Source: Marinihelvus sp036351115
GTDB taxonomy: Bacteria > Pseudomonadota > Gammaproteobacteria > Xanthomonadales > SZUA-36
Direction: 5' to 3'
Assembly (NCBI GenBank): GCA_036351115.1
Contig: JAZBOL010000096.1
Coordinates: forward strand, 124,001-188,000
DNA: 64,000 nt
Every line of letters begins with the position of its first letter. Position 1 is the stretch's first letter. Positions 52,874-62,125 of this stretch are shown in pieces. A program made the translations under genes and the position numbers. Below the pieces are notes generated by a model. It worked only from the letters and a program-made list of their open reading frames with translations. It was not told where the DNA came from and ran no database searches.

Positions 52874-53133
52874 AGCGCCATCAGGACCCGGTCGCAGTCG
52901 GTCAGGTCGTGGTAAATCCGGTCGAGCTGCTCCCGGGACGTGGCTTCCACGGTCACCGTGACCGAGATGAAATTGCCCTCGCCGCTCTCGTTGACCTTCA
53001 CCGCCTCACCCGGCACCGGCGCGGCGTGCCGGAACACCAGCGTGGTGACCAGGGTCTCGAAATCGTCTTCGTTGCGTCCCATGGCCTTGATCGGAAAGGC
53101 GCAGGGAAATTCGAGCAGCGTCTCGTTAGTCAT
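52870..53133 (-). CDS. ybeD: YbeD-family DUF493 protein
   Basis: 87 residues from the ATG encoding MTNETLLEF. The ferredoxin-like fold is marked by EFPCAFPIKAMG and VTVEATSREQLDRIYHDL. It lies between dacA and lipB in gammaproteobacteria; the function is unclear. It overlaps dacA by 8 bp. Confidence 0.93.
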   Translation of the reverse strand: MTNETLLEFPCAFPIKAMGRNEDDFETLVTTLVFRHAAPVPGEAVKVNESGEGNFISVTVTVEATSREQLDRIYHDLTDCDRVLMAL

Positions 53134-54304
53134 CGCCAAACAACCCCTCCCCCCAGAGCCGGAGGGCATCCCAGGTGCGGCCGAAGAACCCGGCCTCCAC
53201 CACGTTGGCCTGCGCCTTGAGGCTCAGGTCCGCAACGATCTCCCCGTCCAGGGAAATGCTCACCCGGCCCAGCTCCTGTCCGGCACTGATGGGCGCCATG
53301 ATCGTTTCCTGCAAGGCCAGTTCCGCATCCAGGTCGTTGTAGCGGCCGCGGGGGATGGTGACGAACAGGTCCTCGGCCACGCCCAGGTCGACGATCTCGG
53401 TTTCGCCCTTCCACACCGGGGCGTCGGTCAGTCGATCGCCGGCACGATAGAGCTGCACGGTTTCGAAGAACCGGAACCCGTAGCTCAGCAGGCTCTGGGA
53501 CTCGCTGGCCCGGGACTGCTCGGAGGCGGAACCCATGACCACGCTGATCAGCCGCATGCCGTCATCCCTGGCGCTGGAGGCCAGGCAGTAGCCCGCGGCC
53601 TCCGTGTGGCCGGTCTTCAGGCCGTCCACGGCCGGGTCACGCCATAGCAGGTTGTTGCGGTTGTGCTGACGGATGCCGTTGAAGGTGAACTCCTTCTGCG
53701 AGTACCACGCGTAGTACTGGGGAAAATCGCGGATGATGGCCTGGCTCAGGAGCGCAACGTCCCGGGCGGTGCTGTAGTGGTTTTCGTCCGGCAACCCCGT
53801 CGCATTGACGAAGTTGCTGTTGACCATGCCCAGCTCCCGCGCGTAAAAATTCATGACCTCGGCAAACGCCGACTCGGAGCCGGCGAGGTATTCGGCCAGG
53901 GCCACGCTGGCGTCGTTGCCGGACTGGACGATCATGCCCAGGAGCATCTGCTCCAGCGTGACCTCCATGCCCGGCTCGATGAACATGCGCGAGCCGCCGG
54001 TGCGCCAGGCGGTCTCGCTGACCGGGACAATATCCTGCAAGGTGGCGTTGCCGCTCTCCAGCTCCTTGAACACCACGTAGCCGGTCATGAGCTTGGTCAT
54101 GCTGGCGATGTCCGAGCGCCGGTCCGGGTCGCGTTCGGCGAGCACGCGGTTGGAGTTGAAGTCCATCAGGATGTAGCTGCGTGCGCCCAGTTGCGGTGCG
54201 GCGGGCGTCGGCATGGCCGCGGGCCGCGCCGGCGTCGGCTGCGGCACCTGAGCGAGCAGCATGCCCGGAAGGAGCAGGAACAGAATGAGGAGGGGGTTTT
54301 TCAT
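53126..54304 (-). CDS. dacA: D-alanyl-D-alanine carboxypeptidase (PBP5/6 type)
   Basis: 392 residues. A signal peptide (MKNPLLILFLLLPGMLLAQ), S11 catalytic SxxK (ASMTKLMTGYV), SGN (QSGNDASVAL) and KTG (LKTGHTEAAG), then a beta-rich C-terminal domain and an amphipathic membrane anchor at the end (FGRTWDALRLWGEGLFG). It trims the terminal D-Ala of wall peptides. Confidence 0.95.
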   Translation of the reverse strand: MKNPLLILFLLLPGMLLAQVPQPTPARPAAMPTPAAPQLGARSYILMDFNSNRVLAERDPDRRSDIASMTKLMTGYVVFKELESGNATLQDIVPVSETAWRTGGSRMFIEPGMEVTLEQMLLGMIVQSGNDASVALAEYLAGSESAFAEVMNFYARELGMVNSNFVNATGLPDENHYSTARDVALLSQAIIRDFPQYYAWYSQKEFTFNGIRQHNRNNLLWRDPAVDGLKTGHTEAAGYCLASSARDDGMRLISVVMGSASEQSRASESQSLLSYGFRFFETVQLYRAGDRLTDAPVWKGETEIVDLGVAEDLFVTIPRGRYNDLDAELALQETIMAPISAGQELGRVSISLDGEIVADLSLKAQANVVEAGFFGRTWDALRLWGEGLFGDD

Positions 54305-54345
54305 AGGGGTTTCGGCCAGGCCAGGGGGCGCGGCGCATTATCTCC

Positions 54346-55143
54346 TTAACGGGTCACTCTATGTGGGCGCTCATAGCCCAGTTCAACGATGCGGTCCGCG
54401 GTTTTGTTGAGGTCGCCGGCACGTTTGAAGGGCCCGACGAGCACCTTGTGGAAGCCATCGGAGCGTTTCACATCCGCGTTCTTGATGCCAGCCTCCTGTA
54501 GCGAGTCCTCCAGCCGTTTCGCCGAGGATTTCTGGCTGAAAGCGCCGACCTGCAGGTAGGTGTCCTTCGCCAGCTTCGCGTTGGCATCCTGCCCGTCGAA
54601 CGTGATGGCCCGCACCTCCACGCGTCCCGTGCCCTGCTCCACCATGCCCAGGCGCAGCGCCGCGCCATAGCTGAGGTCGATGATGCGCTCGGAGTGGAAC
54701 GGCCCCCGGTCGTTGATCTTGACCACCACCTTTTTGCCGTTGTCCAGGTTGGTCACCTCCGCGTAGGTCGGCAGGGGCAGGGTCCGGTGGGCCGCCGTGG
54801 CCTTGTACAGATCGTAGGGCTCGCCGCTGGAGGTTTTGCGCCCGTGGAACTTGGCGCCGTACCAGGACGCGTTGCCCCGTTCCCGGTAGCCCACGGCGCT
54901 GTCCATGACCCGGTAGCTCTTGCCCCAGACCTCGTAGACCGGGCCGTTGCCGTAGGGCGAGCGCGGCTCGTAGCGCGGCACCGCGTCCTTAACCCGGGAG
55001 GGGGAAATGTCCCGGGCGGGCGGACCGTCCGGCCCGTCGTGGCGCTGCGGGCTGCCACCGCCGCAGGCCGCGAGCGTCAGCGCCGCACTGGCGGCGACGG
55101 CGAGCATCGGGCCGGTGCGACCAGGCCACGTGCGCCGGCTCAC
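54346..55143 (-). CDS. rlpA: RlpA septal lytic transglycosylase lipoprotein
   Basis: 265 residues from GTG 55143 (VSRRTWPGRTG), overlapping the mltB stop (GTGA). A lipobox (ALTLAAC) is followed by the double-psi beta-barrel (NASWYGAKFHGRKTSSGE and VKINDRGPFHS, catalytic Asp) and a C-terminal SPOR domain (TYLQVGAFSQKSSAKRLE). It cleaves denuded glycan at the septum. Confidence 0.95.
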   Translation of the reverse strand: MSRRTWPGRTGPMLAVAASAALTLAACGGGSPQRHDGPDGPPARDISPSRVKDAVPRYEPRSPYGNGPVYEVWGKSYRVMDSAVGYRERGNASWYGAKFHGRKTSSGEPYDLYKATAAHRTLPLPTYAEVTNLDNGKKVVVKINDRGPFHSERIIDLSYGAALRLGMVEQGTGRVEVRAITFDGQDANAKLAKDTYLQVGAFSQKSSAKRLEDSLQEAGIKNADVKRSDGFHKVLVGPFKRAGDLNKTADRIVELGYERPHRVTR

Positions 55144-56240
55144 GGGGTCTCCATCCCGGCGCGCAGCGCCTCGCTCAGCTGGTACACCACCATGGCGTAC
55201 ATGGGGCTGCGGTTGTACCGGGTGATGACATAGAAATTGTTGAAGGTCATCCAGTGGAGATCGTCTTCCTTCCCTTCCAGCCGCACCAGCGCTGCGGGCC
55301 GGTCCGGCTCGAGGTCGGCGGAGGAACGGATGCCCTGCTCGTGAAAGGACAGGACCGTCTCCGTGGGCTTGTAGTTGCTTCGCTCGAACAGCGCCAGGTC
55401 CGCGTCCGGCTGCAGGGACACGTCCCGCACCACCGGTCCGCCAGCTTCCCAGCCGTGCACGGCAAGGTAATTGGCCACGCTGCCGACCACGTCGGGCGTG
55501 GACTGCCACAGGTCCCGCCGGCCGTCACCGTCGAAATCCACGGCGTAGGCGCGGTAGCTGCTGGGCATGAACTGCCCCATGCCCATGGCGCCGGCATAGG
55601 AGCCGGTCACGTCGGGCAGCGGCAGCTGCTCCTCGTCGCCCAGCTTGACATACTCCAGCAACTCCTTGCTGAAGAACGCCGTTCGGTCACGGGTACGATC
55701 CCTGGGGTAGTAGAAGCTCAGCGTGGTCAGGGCGTCGAGGACCCGGAAGGTGCCGGTGATACGGCCATAAAAGGTCTCCACCCCGATGATCGCCACAATG
55801 ACCTGCGGATCGACCCCGTAGCGCTCGGAAACTTCCTCGATGAGCGCCTCGTTGGCCCGCCAGAATGCCAGCCCCTCCTCGAGGCGCTGGTCGGTCATGA
55901 AGATGGGACGGTAGTCGTACCATGGCTTGGCTTCCGCCGGACGGGCGATGAGGTCGGCCACCCGCTGCTGGAATTCGGCGCCGGCCAGCAGCTCGGCCAC
56001 GGCATCTGCATCCAGGCCGTATTCCACCCGGGCCCGTTCGAGGAACGGCTCGAGGCCGGGGTGCGGATCCTGCGCCGATCCGGGGGCAGGCGCCAGGAGC
56101 GCCACGCAGGCCAGCAGCAGGGCCGGGGCCGGCAGGTGGCGGACAGCGCGGTCAGCGGAGGTCCGCGGAAAATCGGTGGAGGCAAAATCGGCAGAGCATG
56201 GGATGAACGGGGTAAACGCGGAAACGATCGCTTGGAACAT
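55140..56240 (-). CDS. mltB: Lytic murein transglycosylase B
   Basis: 366 residues from ATG 56240, with GAGGAG just upstream; ATG 56252 is also possible. Signal segment near residues 30-50, then the catalytic domain with Glu in GVETFYGRITGTFRV, and GAMGMGQFMPSSYRAYAVDF. It cleaves the wall with anhydro-muramic acid formation, feeding AmpG/AnmK recycling. It overlaps rlpA by 4 bp. Confidence 0.94.
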   Translation of the reverse strand: MFQAIVSAFTPFIPCSADFASTDFPRTSADRAVRHLPAPALLLACVALLAPAPGSAQDPHPGLEPFLERARVEYGLDADAVAELLAGAEFQQRVADLIARPAEAKPWYDYRPIFMTDQRLEEGLAFWRANEALIEEVSERYGVDPQVIVAIIGVETFYGRITGTFRVLDALTTLSFYYPRDRTRDRTAFFSKELLEYVKLGDEEQLPLPDVTGSYAGAMGMGQFMPSSYRAYAVDFDGDGRRDLWQSTPDVVGSVANYLAVHGWEAGGPVVRDVSLQPDADLALFERSNYKPTETVLSFHEQGIRSSADLEPDRPAALVRLEGKEDDLHWMTFNNFYVITRYNRSPMYAMVVYQLSEALRAGMETP

Positions 56241-56350
56241 GCGGCTCCTCATGAGTCTTGTTGCCGGGTTGGTGACCGGCTTCATTGCCCGCTTTGCGAG
56301 CCGGGCGCGTGCAGCAAGGCCTGTGCGAGGCGCTTCGGTGGTCGCTCCGA

Positions 56351-57442
56351 TCATCGGATGAACCGGCGATTGCCCCAGACCGACATCATGATGCCGAAGC
56401 CGGCGAGCAGAGTCACGGCGGACGTACCCCCGTAGCTGATCAACGGCAAGGGCACCCCCACCACCGGCAGCACCCCCGACACCATGCCACCATTGACCAT
56501 GACGTAGACGAAAAGTGTCATGGACAGGCTGCCGACCACGAGACGGGACCAGGTATCGCGCGCGACGCTGGCGATATACAGGCCCCGCCCCACCACGAAC
56601 AGGTAGAGCGCGAACAGGATGAGCACCCCGACCAGGCCAAATTCCTCGGACGCCACGGCCAGGATAAAGTCCGTGTGGCGCTCGGGAATGAACTCCAGGC
56701 GTGATTGCGTGCCGTTCAGCCAGCCCTTGCCGCTGAAGCCCCCGGAACCGACGGCAATCTTCGACTGGATAATGTTCCAGCCGTCTCCCAGCGGGTCGGA
56801 TTCGGGATTGAGGAAGGTTCTGACCCGGTCCCGCTGATATTCCTTCATGACCATCCAGAGTGCGGGCAAGGCGGCAACCCCGGCAACCGCCAGGCCGGCG
56901 ATCACTCGCCAGCGCAGTCCGGCGAGGAACAGGGTGAAGCACCCGCTGATACCCACCAGCAGGGCCGTCCCGAGGTCCGGCTGACGCGCAATGAACAGGG
57001 CCGGCACGACCAGGATCGCAGCGCAAACCAGAAAATCCCGGGGGGCCGGCGGCAACTCGCGGGCATGCAGCCAGGCCGCCACCATCATGGGTACGGCCAG
57101 CTTCATGATCTCGGACGGCTGGAAGCGCAGGAAGCCGAAATCGAGCCAGCGGTCGGCGCCCTGCCCTTCCCCAAACACCCAGGTGGCCGCCACCAGCGCC
57201 AGGCCGGCGCCGTAGGCCCAGGGCGTCCAGCGCCGAAGAATGATGGGCGGCATAACGCTGATGGCCAGCAGCACGGCCAGGCCGACGCCCAGGCGGATGC
57301 CCTGGCGCACCACCATGCCCCAGTCCTCGCCCGAGGCGCTGTACAACACCACGAGACCGGCTCCCATGATCAGCAGCAGCGCCGCGAGCAGCGGCAGGTC
57401 GAGGCGTGGCGGATTCAGCCATCCGGGCACCAGGCGGTTCAT
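56351..57442 (-). CDS. rodA: Rod-shape determining SEDS glycosyltransferase RodA
   Basis: 363 residues, ten hydrophobic segments. FLRFQPSEIMKLAVPMMVA (the SEDS loop), RQPDLGTALLV and a C-terminal GGTSAVTLLAGFGIMMS block. RodA polymerises lateral glycan with PBP2. Its ATG lies in the last unit of a 14-bp tandem repeat that fills the gap to mrdA. Confidence 0.96.
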   Translation of the reverse strand: MNRLVPGWLNPPRLDLPLLAALLLIMGAGLVVLYSASGEDWGMVVRQGIRLGVGLAVLLAISVMPPIILRRWTPWAYGAGLALVAATWVFGEGQGADRWLDFGFLRFQPSEIMKLAVPMMVAAWLHARELPPAPRDFLVCAAILVVPALFIARQPDLGTALLVGISGCFTLFLAGLRWRVIAGLAVAGVAALPALWMVMKEYQRDRVRTFLNPESDPLGDGWNIIQSKIAVGSGGFSGKGWLNGTQSRLEFIPERHTDFILAVASEEFGLVGVLILFALYLFVVGRGLYIASVARDTWSRLVVGSLSMTLFVYVMVNGGMVSGVLPVVGVPLPLISYGGTSAVTLLAGFGIMMSVWGNRRFIR

Positions 57443-57494
57443 CGGGGCCTGCTCATCGAACCGGCTTCATCGGGCTGCAATCATCGGATCGGGT
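57439..57494 (-). repeat. 14-bp tandem repeat forming chained mini-ORFs before rodA
   Basis: TCATCG (plus strand) recurs at 57439, 57453, 57467 and 57481, exactly 14 bp apart. Read on the minus strand, each unit starts ATGA; ATG at 57484, 57470 and 57456 each run five codons to a TGA that overlaps the next ATG, the last overlapping the rodA start. The encoded peptides are MIAAR, MKPVR and MSRPR. Confidence 0.85.
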
Positions 57495-57507
57495 CATGGC
57501 ACCGGGC

Positions 57508-59394
57508 TCACCGGAGCTGGCCCAGGCGGGATTCCTGGCCGAGCCACGCATCCAGCGTCGCCCGGGCGATGGGTGCGGCCACGGTGGAGCCGGCGCCGCC
57601 GTGGTCCACGACGACGGCGATGCTGATGGTCGGCGCCTCATAGGGCGCATAGGCGATGAACAGGGCGTGGTTGCGCAATTCCTCGGCCAGTTCCTCCTGG
57701 TCATAGTCGCGGCTCTGGTCCTGGGTGAAGACCTGGGCCGTGCCGGTCTTTCCCGCGATGACATAGCCGGCTTCGAGCGCGACGTCCCGTGCCGTTCCCC
57801 GCGAGCCGTTGACGACACGCCACATGCCCCGGTGCACCACGTCCCAGTATTCCGGGCTGCTCAGGCCGATCTCCCGGCGCAGGGGCGCTTCCACGCGGCG
57901 CGCGGACGGGTCTTCCGGTCCCTTGATCGCGTAAGCCACGCGAGGCTCGAACACCCGGCCGCCATTGACCAGGGCCGCCTGGGCATTGGCCAACTGGAGG
58001 GGGGTGGTCACGTTGAAGCCCTGTCCGATGCCGGCGATGACCGTCTCCCCGGGATACCAGGGCTCGCTGTAGCGCCCGCGTTTCCAGTCGCGGGATGGCA
58101 GCAGGCCGGCACTTTCTCCGGGCAGGTCGATGCCGGTGGCGGCCCCGAAACCGAAGCGGGAAAGGGTGTCGTGCATGCGGTCGATGCCCAGGTCGTAGGC
58201 CAGCTGGTAGAAATAGCTGTTGACCGACTCTTCGAGGGCACGGGTGATGTCCACCATGCCGTGGCCGCCATCCTTCCAGTCCCGGTAGGGCCGATCGTAA
58301 TTGGGGAGGTAGTAGCGACCATTGGAGAACACCTGCGTGTCCGGCGTCACCACGCCGGCTTCGAGCCCCGCGATACCGACAAAGGGCTTGAGCGTTGAAC
58401 CGGGCTCGTAGCCGCCGTTGAGGGAACGGTTTACCAGGGGCCGGCGCGGCTGATCCAGGATTCCCTGGTATTCGGCCTGGCGAATGCCGTTCACGAACAG
58501 GTTCGGATCGAAGGAGGGCTTGCTGACCATGGCGATCACGGCGCCGTCCCGGGGGTCGATGGCCACCACCGAGCCGGCCCGGTCACCCAGCGCCTCCCAG
58601 GCGGCCCGCTGCACATCGACATCGATGGACAGGATGACGTCCGAGCCATCCAGCGGCTCCTCCCGCTCGAGGACCCGCAGCGTGCGGCCCCGGGCGTTGG
58701 TTTCGACCCGTTCGAGACCCCGTCGGCCGTGCAGTTCGTCCTCGTAGGCGCGTTCCACGCCCAGCTTGCCGATGTGGGTCGTGCCCCGATAGTTGTCCGT
58801 ATCGACCCGGGCGAGATCCCGCTCGTCGACCCGGCCTACGTAACCGAGCACGTGCGTGAGCAGATCGCCGTAGGGGTAGTACCGGGACAGGTAGGGCACC
58901 ACGGCGACACCCTCGAAGCGATGGCGGTTGACCGCGAAACGAGAGACCTCACCTTCGTCAAGGTCAAGGCGCAGGGGAACGCTGTGAAAGTCGCGGTAGC
59001 GGCGCCGGGTTTGTTCGAAGCGTTCCAGGTCCTCGTCGGTGAGCGTCACGACCTCCGCCAGTCGTGCCAGGGTGTCCTCGAGGTCGCCGGATTTCTCCGG
59101 GATGACTTCGAGGCGAAAGGCAGGGCGGTTGGTGGCCAGCACGCGGCCCCGGCGGTCGTAGATCATGCCCCGGTTGGGCGGCACCGGGCGCACCTGGACC
59201 CGGTTGGATTCGGACGCGGTCGAGAAGTCGTCGTGTTCCCACAGCTGGAGCCAGGCATAGCGCGAAGCCAGCAGCGCCACGAGCACGACGATACCGATGA
59301 AGCCGATCCAGGCGCGCCGGCGGAAGAGGCGCTGCTCCTCGAGGTCGTTCTTCAGCACGCGTTGGGCGCGGGATTGAAGGGGGGACCGCCGCAT
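57508..59394 (-). CDS. mrdA: Penicillin-binding protein 2
   Basis: 628 residues from the ATG encoding MRRSPLQSR. One N-terminal membrane helix (WIGFIGIVVLVALLASRYAW), the non-penicillin-binding pedestal (PPNRGMIYDRRGRVLATN) and the transpeptidase domain with SxxK (GSTLKPFVG), SVN (ESVNSYF) and KTG (GKTGTAQ). It is the elongation-specific transpeptidase paired with RodA. 5 bp after mreD. Confidence 0.96.
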   Translation of the reverse strand: MRRSPLQSRAQRVLKNDLEEQRLFRRRAWIGFIGIVVLVALLASRYAWLQLWEHDDFSTASESNRVQVRPVPPNRGMIYDRRGRVLATNRPAFRLEVIPEKSGDLEDTLARLAEVVTLTDEDLERFEQTRRRYRDFHSVPLRLDLDEGEVSRFAVNRHRFEGVAVVPYLSRYYPYGDLLTHVLGYVGRVDERDLARVDTDNYRGTTHIGKLGVERAYEDELHGRRGLERVETNARGRTLRVLEREEPLDGSDVILSIDVDVQRAAWEALGDRAGSVVAIDPRDGAVIAMVSKPSFDPNLFVNGIRQAEYQGILDQPRRPLVNRSLNGGYEPGSTLKPFVGIAGLEAGVVTPDTQVFSNGRYYLPNYDRPYRDWKDGGHGMVDITRALEESVNSYFYQLAYDLGIDRMHDTLSRFGFGAATGIDLPGESAGLLPSRDWKRGRYSEPWYPGETVIAGIGQGFNVTTPLQLANAQAALVNGGRVFEPRVAYAIKGPEDPSARRVEAPLRREIGLSSPEYWDVVHRGMWRVVNGSRGTARDVALEAGYVIAGKTGTAQVFTQDQSRDYDQEELAEELRNHALFIAYAPYEAPTISIAVVVDHGGAGSTVAAPIARATLDAWLGQESRLGQLR

Positions 59395-59399
59395 GTGAC

Positions 59400-59891
59400 T
59401 CAGCGCCGCTCGACCTGGCGGCTCGCCAGGCGCGCCTGGTCCAGGGCGAGAAACAGCCAGGGCCACACGGCCATGCCGACGAGGGGCGCCAGCCAGTAGC
59501 GCCAGGTCGGCATGGGCTCGCCCAGCAGCAGCAAGGCCCACAACTGGATGATGCGGTCGTTCACCAGCAGGGCCAGCACGGCGAGGGCCTGTTGCCAGGG
59601 CGGGAAGAACCGCATGCGGGCACGAAAACGCCGCACGAGATAGACCAGCACGACGAGGCTGAGGGCGTGCATGCCCATGAGGGAAGCGGTCAGCAGATCG
59701 AGCAGCAGCCCCAGGAGAAACGCGCCGCCGAGGTGGATCGGATCGGGGACCTCCATGGCCCAGTAAATGATCACGAGCCCGATCCAGTAGGGCCGCAAGG
59801 GCTCGAGCAGGTCCGGCAGGGGGACCAGGGTCAGCACCCCGGCCGCGGCCAGCGCGATCCAGAAAACCATGGGGCGGTCAGGGCGGCTCAC
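59400..59891 (-). CDS. mreD: Rod shape-determining protein MreD
   Basis: 163 residues with five hydrophobic segments; DPIHLGGAFLLGLLLDLLTA is the conserved block. It is a membrane partner of MreC in the elongasome. It overlaps mreC by 4 bp. Confidence 0.92.
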   Translation of the reverse strand: MSRPDRPMVFWIALAAAGVLTLVPLPDLLEPLRPYWIGLVIIYWAMEVPDPIHLGGAFLLGLLLDLLTASLMGMHALSLVVLVYLVRRFRARMRFFPPWQQALAVLALLVNDRIIQLWALLLLGEPMPTWRYWLAPLVGMAVWPWLFLALDQARLASRQVERR

Positions 59892-60826
59892 GAGGAGTCG
59901 TCCCCGGCGTCAGCGGAGGTTGCGGTGTCGGGCGCCTCTTCCTCGGTGTCAGACGATACCCCGGGCGGCCCGCCGGGTGCCTCCCCGGATGACTCGAGCA
60001 CCAGCAGGACTTCCCGGCCGCGATCCAGCGTCGCCAGGGGCAACGCATCGACATTCATGAAGGGGGCGCCGGAAGGGCGCTCCACCGCGGTGACCTCGGC
60101 CACGGGAAACCCCGAGGGAAAGCGCTCGCCGAGGCCGGACGTGACCACCCGGTCGCCGACGCGCACGTCCGACTGCATGGGCAGGTTGGGCATGGACAGT
60201 CGCCCCGGCTCTCCGGTTCCCAGGGCCACGGTGCGCTGGCCCGTGCGCAGAATCTGCACCGGAATGGCATGCTCCGGATCGGAGATCAGCCGCACGCGCG
60301 CCTGGCCGCCGGTGGTGCTCTCCACCTGGCCCATGACCCCCTGCCCGTCGATGACGGCCTGGCCGATGAATACCCCGTCGTCTTCTCCGCGATCGATGAG
60401 CACCTGGTGGCTGTTCGGGTCGAGACTCACCTGGACGAGCTCCGCGAAGCGGAACTGGACGTCCCGGCCGGCCGTTGCCTCGAGGAGGGAACGCAGCCGC
60501 CGGTTTTCTTCTTCCAGCGCCTCGAGGCGCTGGAGGTCCCCGGCCTGGACCAGCAGGCGTTCGCGCTGGGCCTGGTTCTGCTCCCGGAGTTCCTCGAAGG
60601 ACTGACCGTAGGTGCTGATGCTGCGGACGGCTTCCACGGGCGCCTCGGCCACCTGGTACACGGGGCTGACCAGGTGTTCGGCCGCCGCGCGGATGCGCGG
60701 GACATACTCCCCGCGCTGATCGAGCAGCATGAGCAGTCCCGCCAGGAAGCCGTAACCCATGAGCCGCGCCGTGCTTGGCGGCGCCTGGCCGGAGAGCGAA
60801 TCGACGGGGGAGGACTCGATGGGCAC
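59888..60826 (-). CDS. mreC: Rod shape-determining protein MreC
   Basis: 312 residues. A membrane helix (LMGYGFLAGLLMLLDQ), a coiled coil (residues about 75-110) and the double beta-barrel domain (QVLIDRGEDDGVFIGQAVID, SGLGERFPSGFPVAEV). The C-terminal tail is Gly/Pro/acidic. It lies 19 bp after mreB. Confidence 0.94.
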   Translation of the reverse strand: MPIESSPVDSLSGQAPPSTARLMGYGFLAGLLMLLDQRGEYVPRIRAAAEHLVSPVYQVAEAPVEAVRSISTYGQSFEELREQNQAQRERLLVQAGDLQRLEALEEENRRLRSLLEATAGRDVQFRFAELVQVSLDPNSHQVLIDRGEDDGVFIGQAVIDGQGVMGQVESTTGGQARVRLISDPEHAIPVQILRTGQRTVALGTGEPGRLSMPNLPMQSDVRVGDRVVTSGLGERFPSGFPVAEVTAVERPSGAPFMNVDALPLATLDRGREVLLVLESSGEAPGGPPGVSSDTEEEAPDTATSADAGDDSS

Positions 60827-60845
60827 GGGAAGGACTCGCGCCGGA

Positions 60846-61895
60846 TCAATTCAGCGCGAAGAAGTCTCCGCGGTTCTGATCCATCATCTCCAGCGCCTTG
60901 CCGCCACCCCGGGCGACACAGGTCAGGGGATCATCGGCCACGAACACGGGCAGGCCGGTTTCTTCGCTGATGAGCTTGTCGAGGCCGCGCAGGAGGGCGC
61001 CGCCACCGGTCAGCACGATGCCCGTCTCCGCGACGTCCGCGCACAGCTCCGGGGGCGTCTGCTCGAGGGCGATCTTTACCGCGTCGAGGATGCTGGACAG
61101 GCTTTCGTTGAGCGCCTCCAGCACCTCGTTGCTGTTGATGGTGATGCGCCGGGGCACGCCCTCGGCCAGGTTGCGGCCGGACACGGAAAGTTCCTCCGGC
61201 TCCTTGTCGGGCCAGGCGCAGCCGATCTCGATCTTGATCTGCTCCGCCGTGGACTCGCCGATGAGGGTGCCGAAGTTGCGCCGCACGTAGTTGATGATGG
61301 CGTCATCGAACTGGTCGCCGCCGACGCGCACGGAGTTGGAGTAGACCAGTCCGTTGAGGGAGATCACGGCCACCTCGGAGGTGCCGCCGCCGATGTCCAG
61401 CACCATGGCGCCGCGCGCCTCGTGCACGGGGATACCCGCGCCGATGGCGGCGGCCATGGGTTCTTCCACCAGGAACACCTCGCGGGCGCCGGCGCCCTCG
61501 GCGGACTCCTTGATGGCCTTGCGTTCCACCTGCGTCGAGCTGCAGGGCACGCACACCAGCACCCGCGGGCTGGGGCGCAGGAAACGCGACTCGTGCACCT
61601 TCTTGATGAAGTGCTGCAGCATGGCCTCGGTCATGTTGAAGTCGGCGATCACGCCGTCTTTCAGCGGGCGAACGGTGCGGATGTTGCCCGGCGTGCGGCC
61701 GAGCATCTGCTTGGCCGCGCCACCCACGGCGGCGACGGACTGCGGGCCGCCCGGACCCCGGTCCATGCGCACCGCCACCACGGAGGGCTCGTTGAGCACG
61801 ATGCCCTGGTCGCGAACGTACACCAGCGTATTGGCGGTGCCCAGATCGATGGAGAGGTCGTTGGAAAACAGACCCCGAAGACTTTTCAAAACCAT
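60846..61895 (-). CDS. mreB: Rod shape-determining actin homologue MreB
   Basis: 349 residues. Actin-fold motifs: SIDLGTANTLVYV (phosphate 1), LVEEPMAAAIGAG, VLDIGGGTSEVAVIS (phosphate 2) and VLTGGGALLRGLDK (adenosine). It organises lateral wall synthesis. It opens the mreBCD-mrdA-rodA-mltB-rlpA-dacA-ybeD-lipBA run and is divergent from the PfkB kinase gene. Confidence 0.97.
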   Translation of the reverse strand: MVLKSLRGLFSNDLSIDLGTANTLVYVRDQGIVLNEPSVVAVRMDRGPGGPQSVAAVGGAAKQMLGRTPGNIRTVRPLKDGVIADFNMTEAMLQHFIKKVHESRFLRPSPRVLVCVPCSSTQVERKAIKESAEGAGAREVFLVEEPMAAAIGAGIPVHEARGAMVLDIGGGTSEVAVISLNGLVYSNSVRVGGDQFDDAIINYVRRNFGTLIGESTAEQIKIEIGCAWPDKEPEELSVSGRNLAEGVPRRITINSNEVLEALNESLSSILDAVKIALEQTPPELCADVAETGIVLTGGGALLRGLDKLISEETGLPVFVADDPLTCVARGGGKALEMMDQNRGDFFALN

Positions 61896-62071
61896 GCCGG
61901 ATCCATGTTGTTATCGGCGTTGGCGGCCGGGGCGTCATCGCCACGGCAATGCCTCTGCAGGGAGCCGTGTAGCGTAACAGCATGCCCCGGTAGCAGCAAG
62001 GCGCGCTGCACCCCGAAAGCGCATAACCATGCGGCTTACAGCCTTCATACCGGTCGGCTCGACCAATGGGC

Positions 62072-62077
62072 TACAAT
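62072..62077 (+). promoter_or_regulatory. Putative -10 for the PfkB kinase gene
   Basis: TACAAT lies 48 bp before the ATG; no clear -35. The 230-bp gap to mreB (61896-62125) has no other feature I can support. Confidence 0.3.
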
Positions 62078-62125
62078 GCGCGAAAAGCCCGGCAAAAATC
62101 TTCTGAAATCACCAAGGAATCCGCC

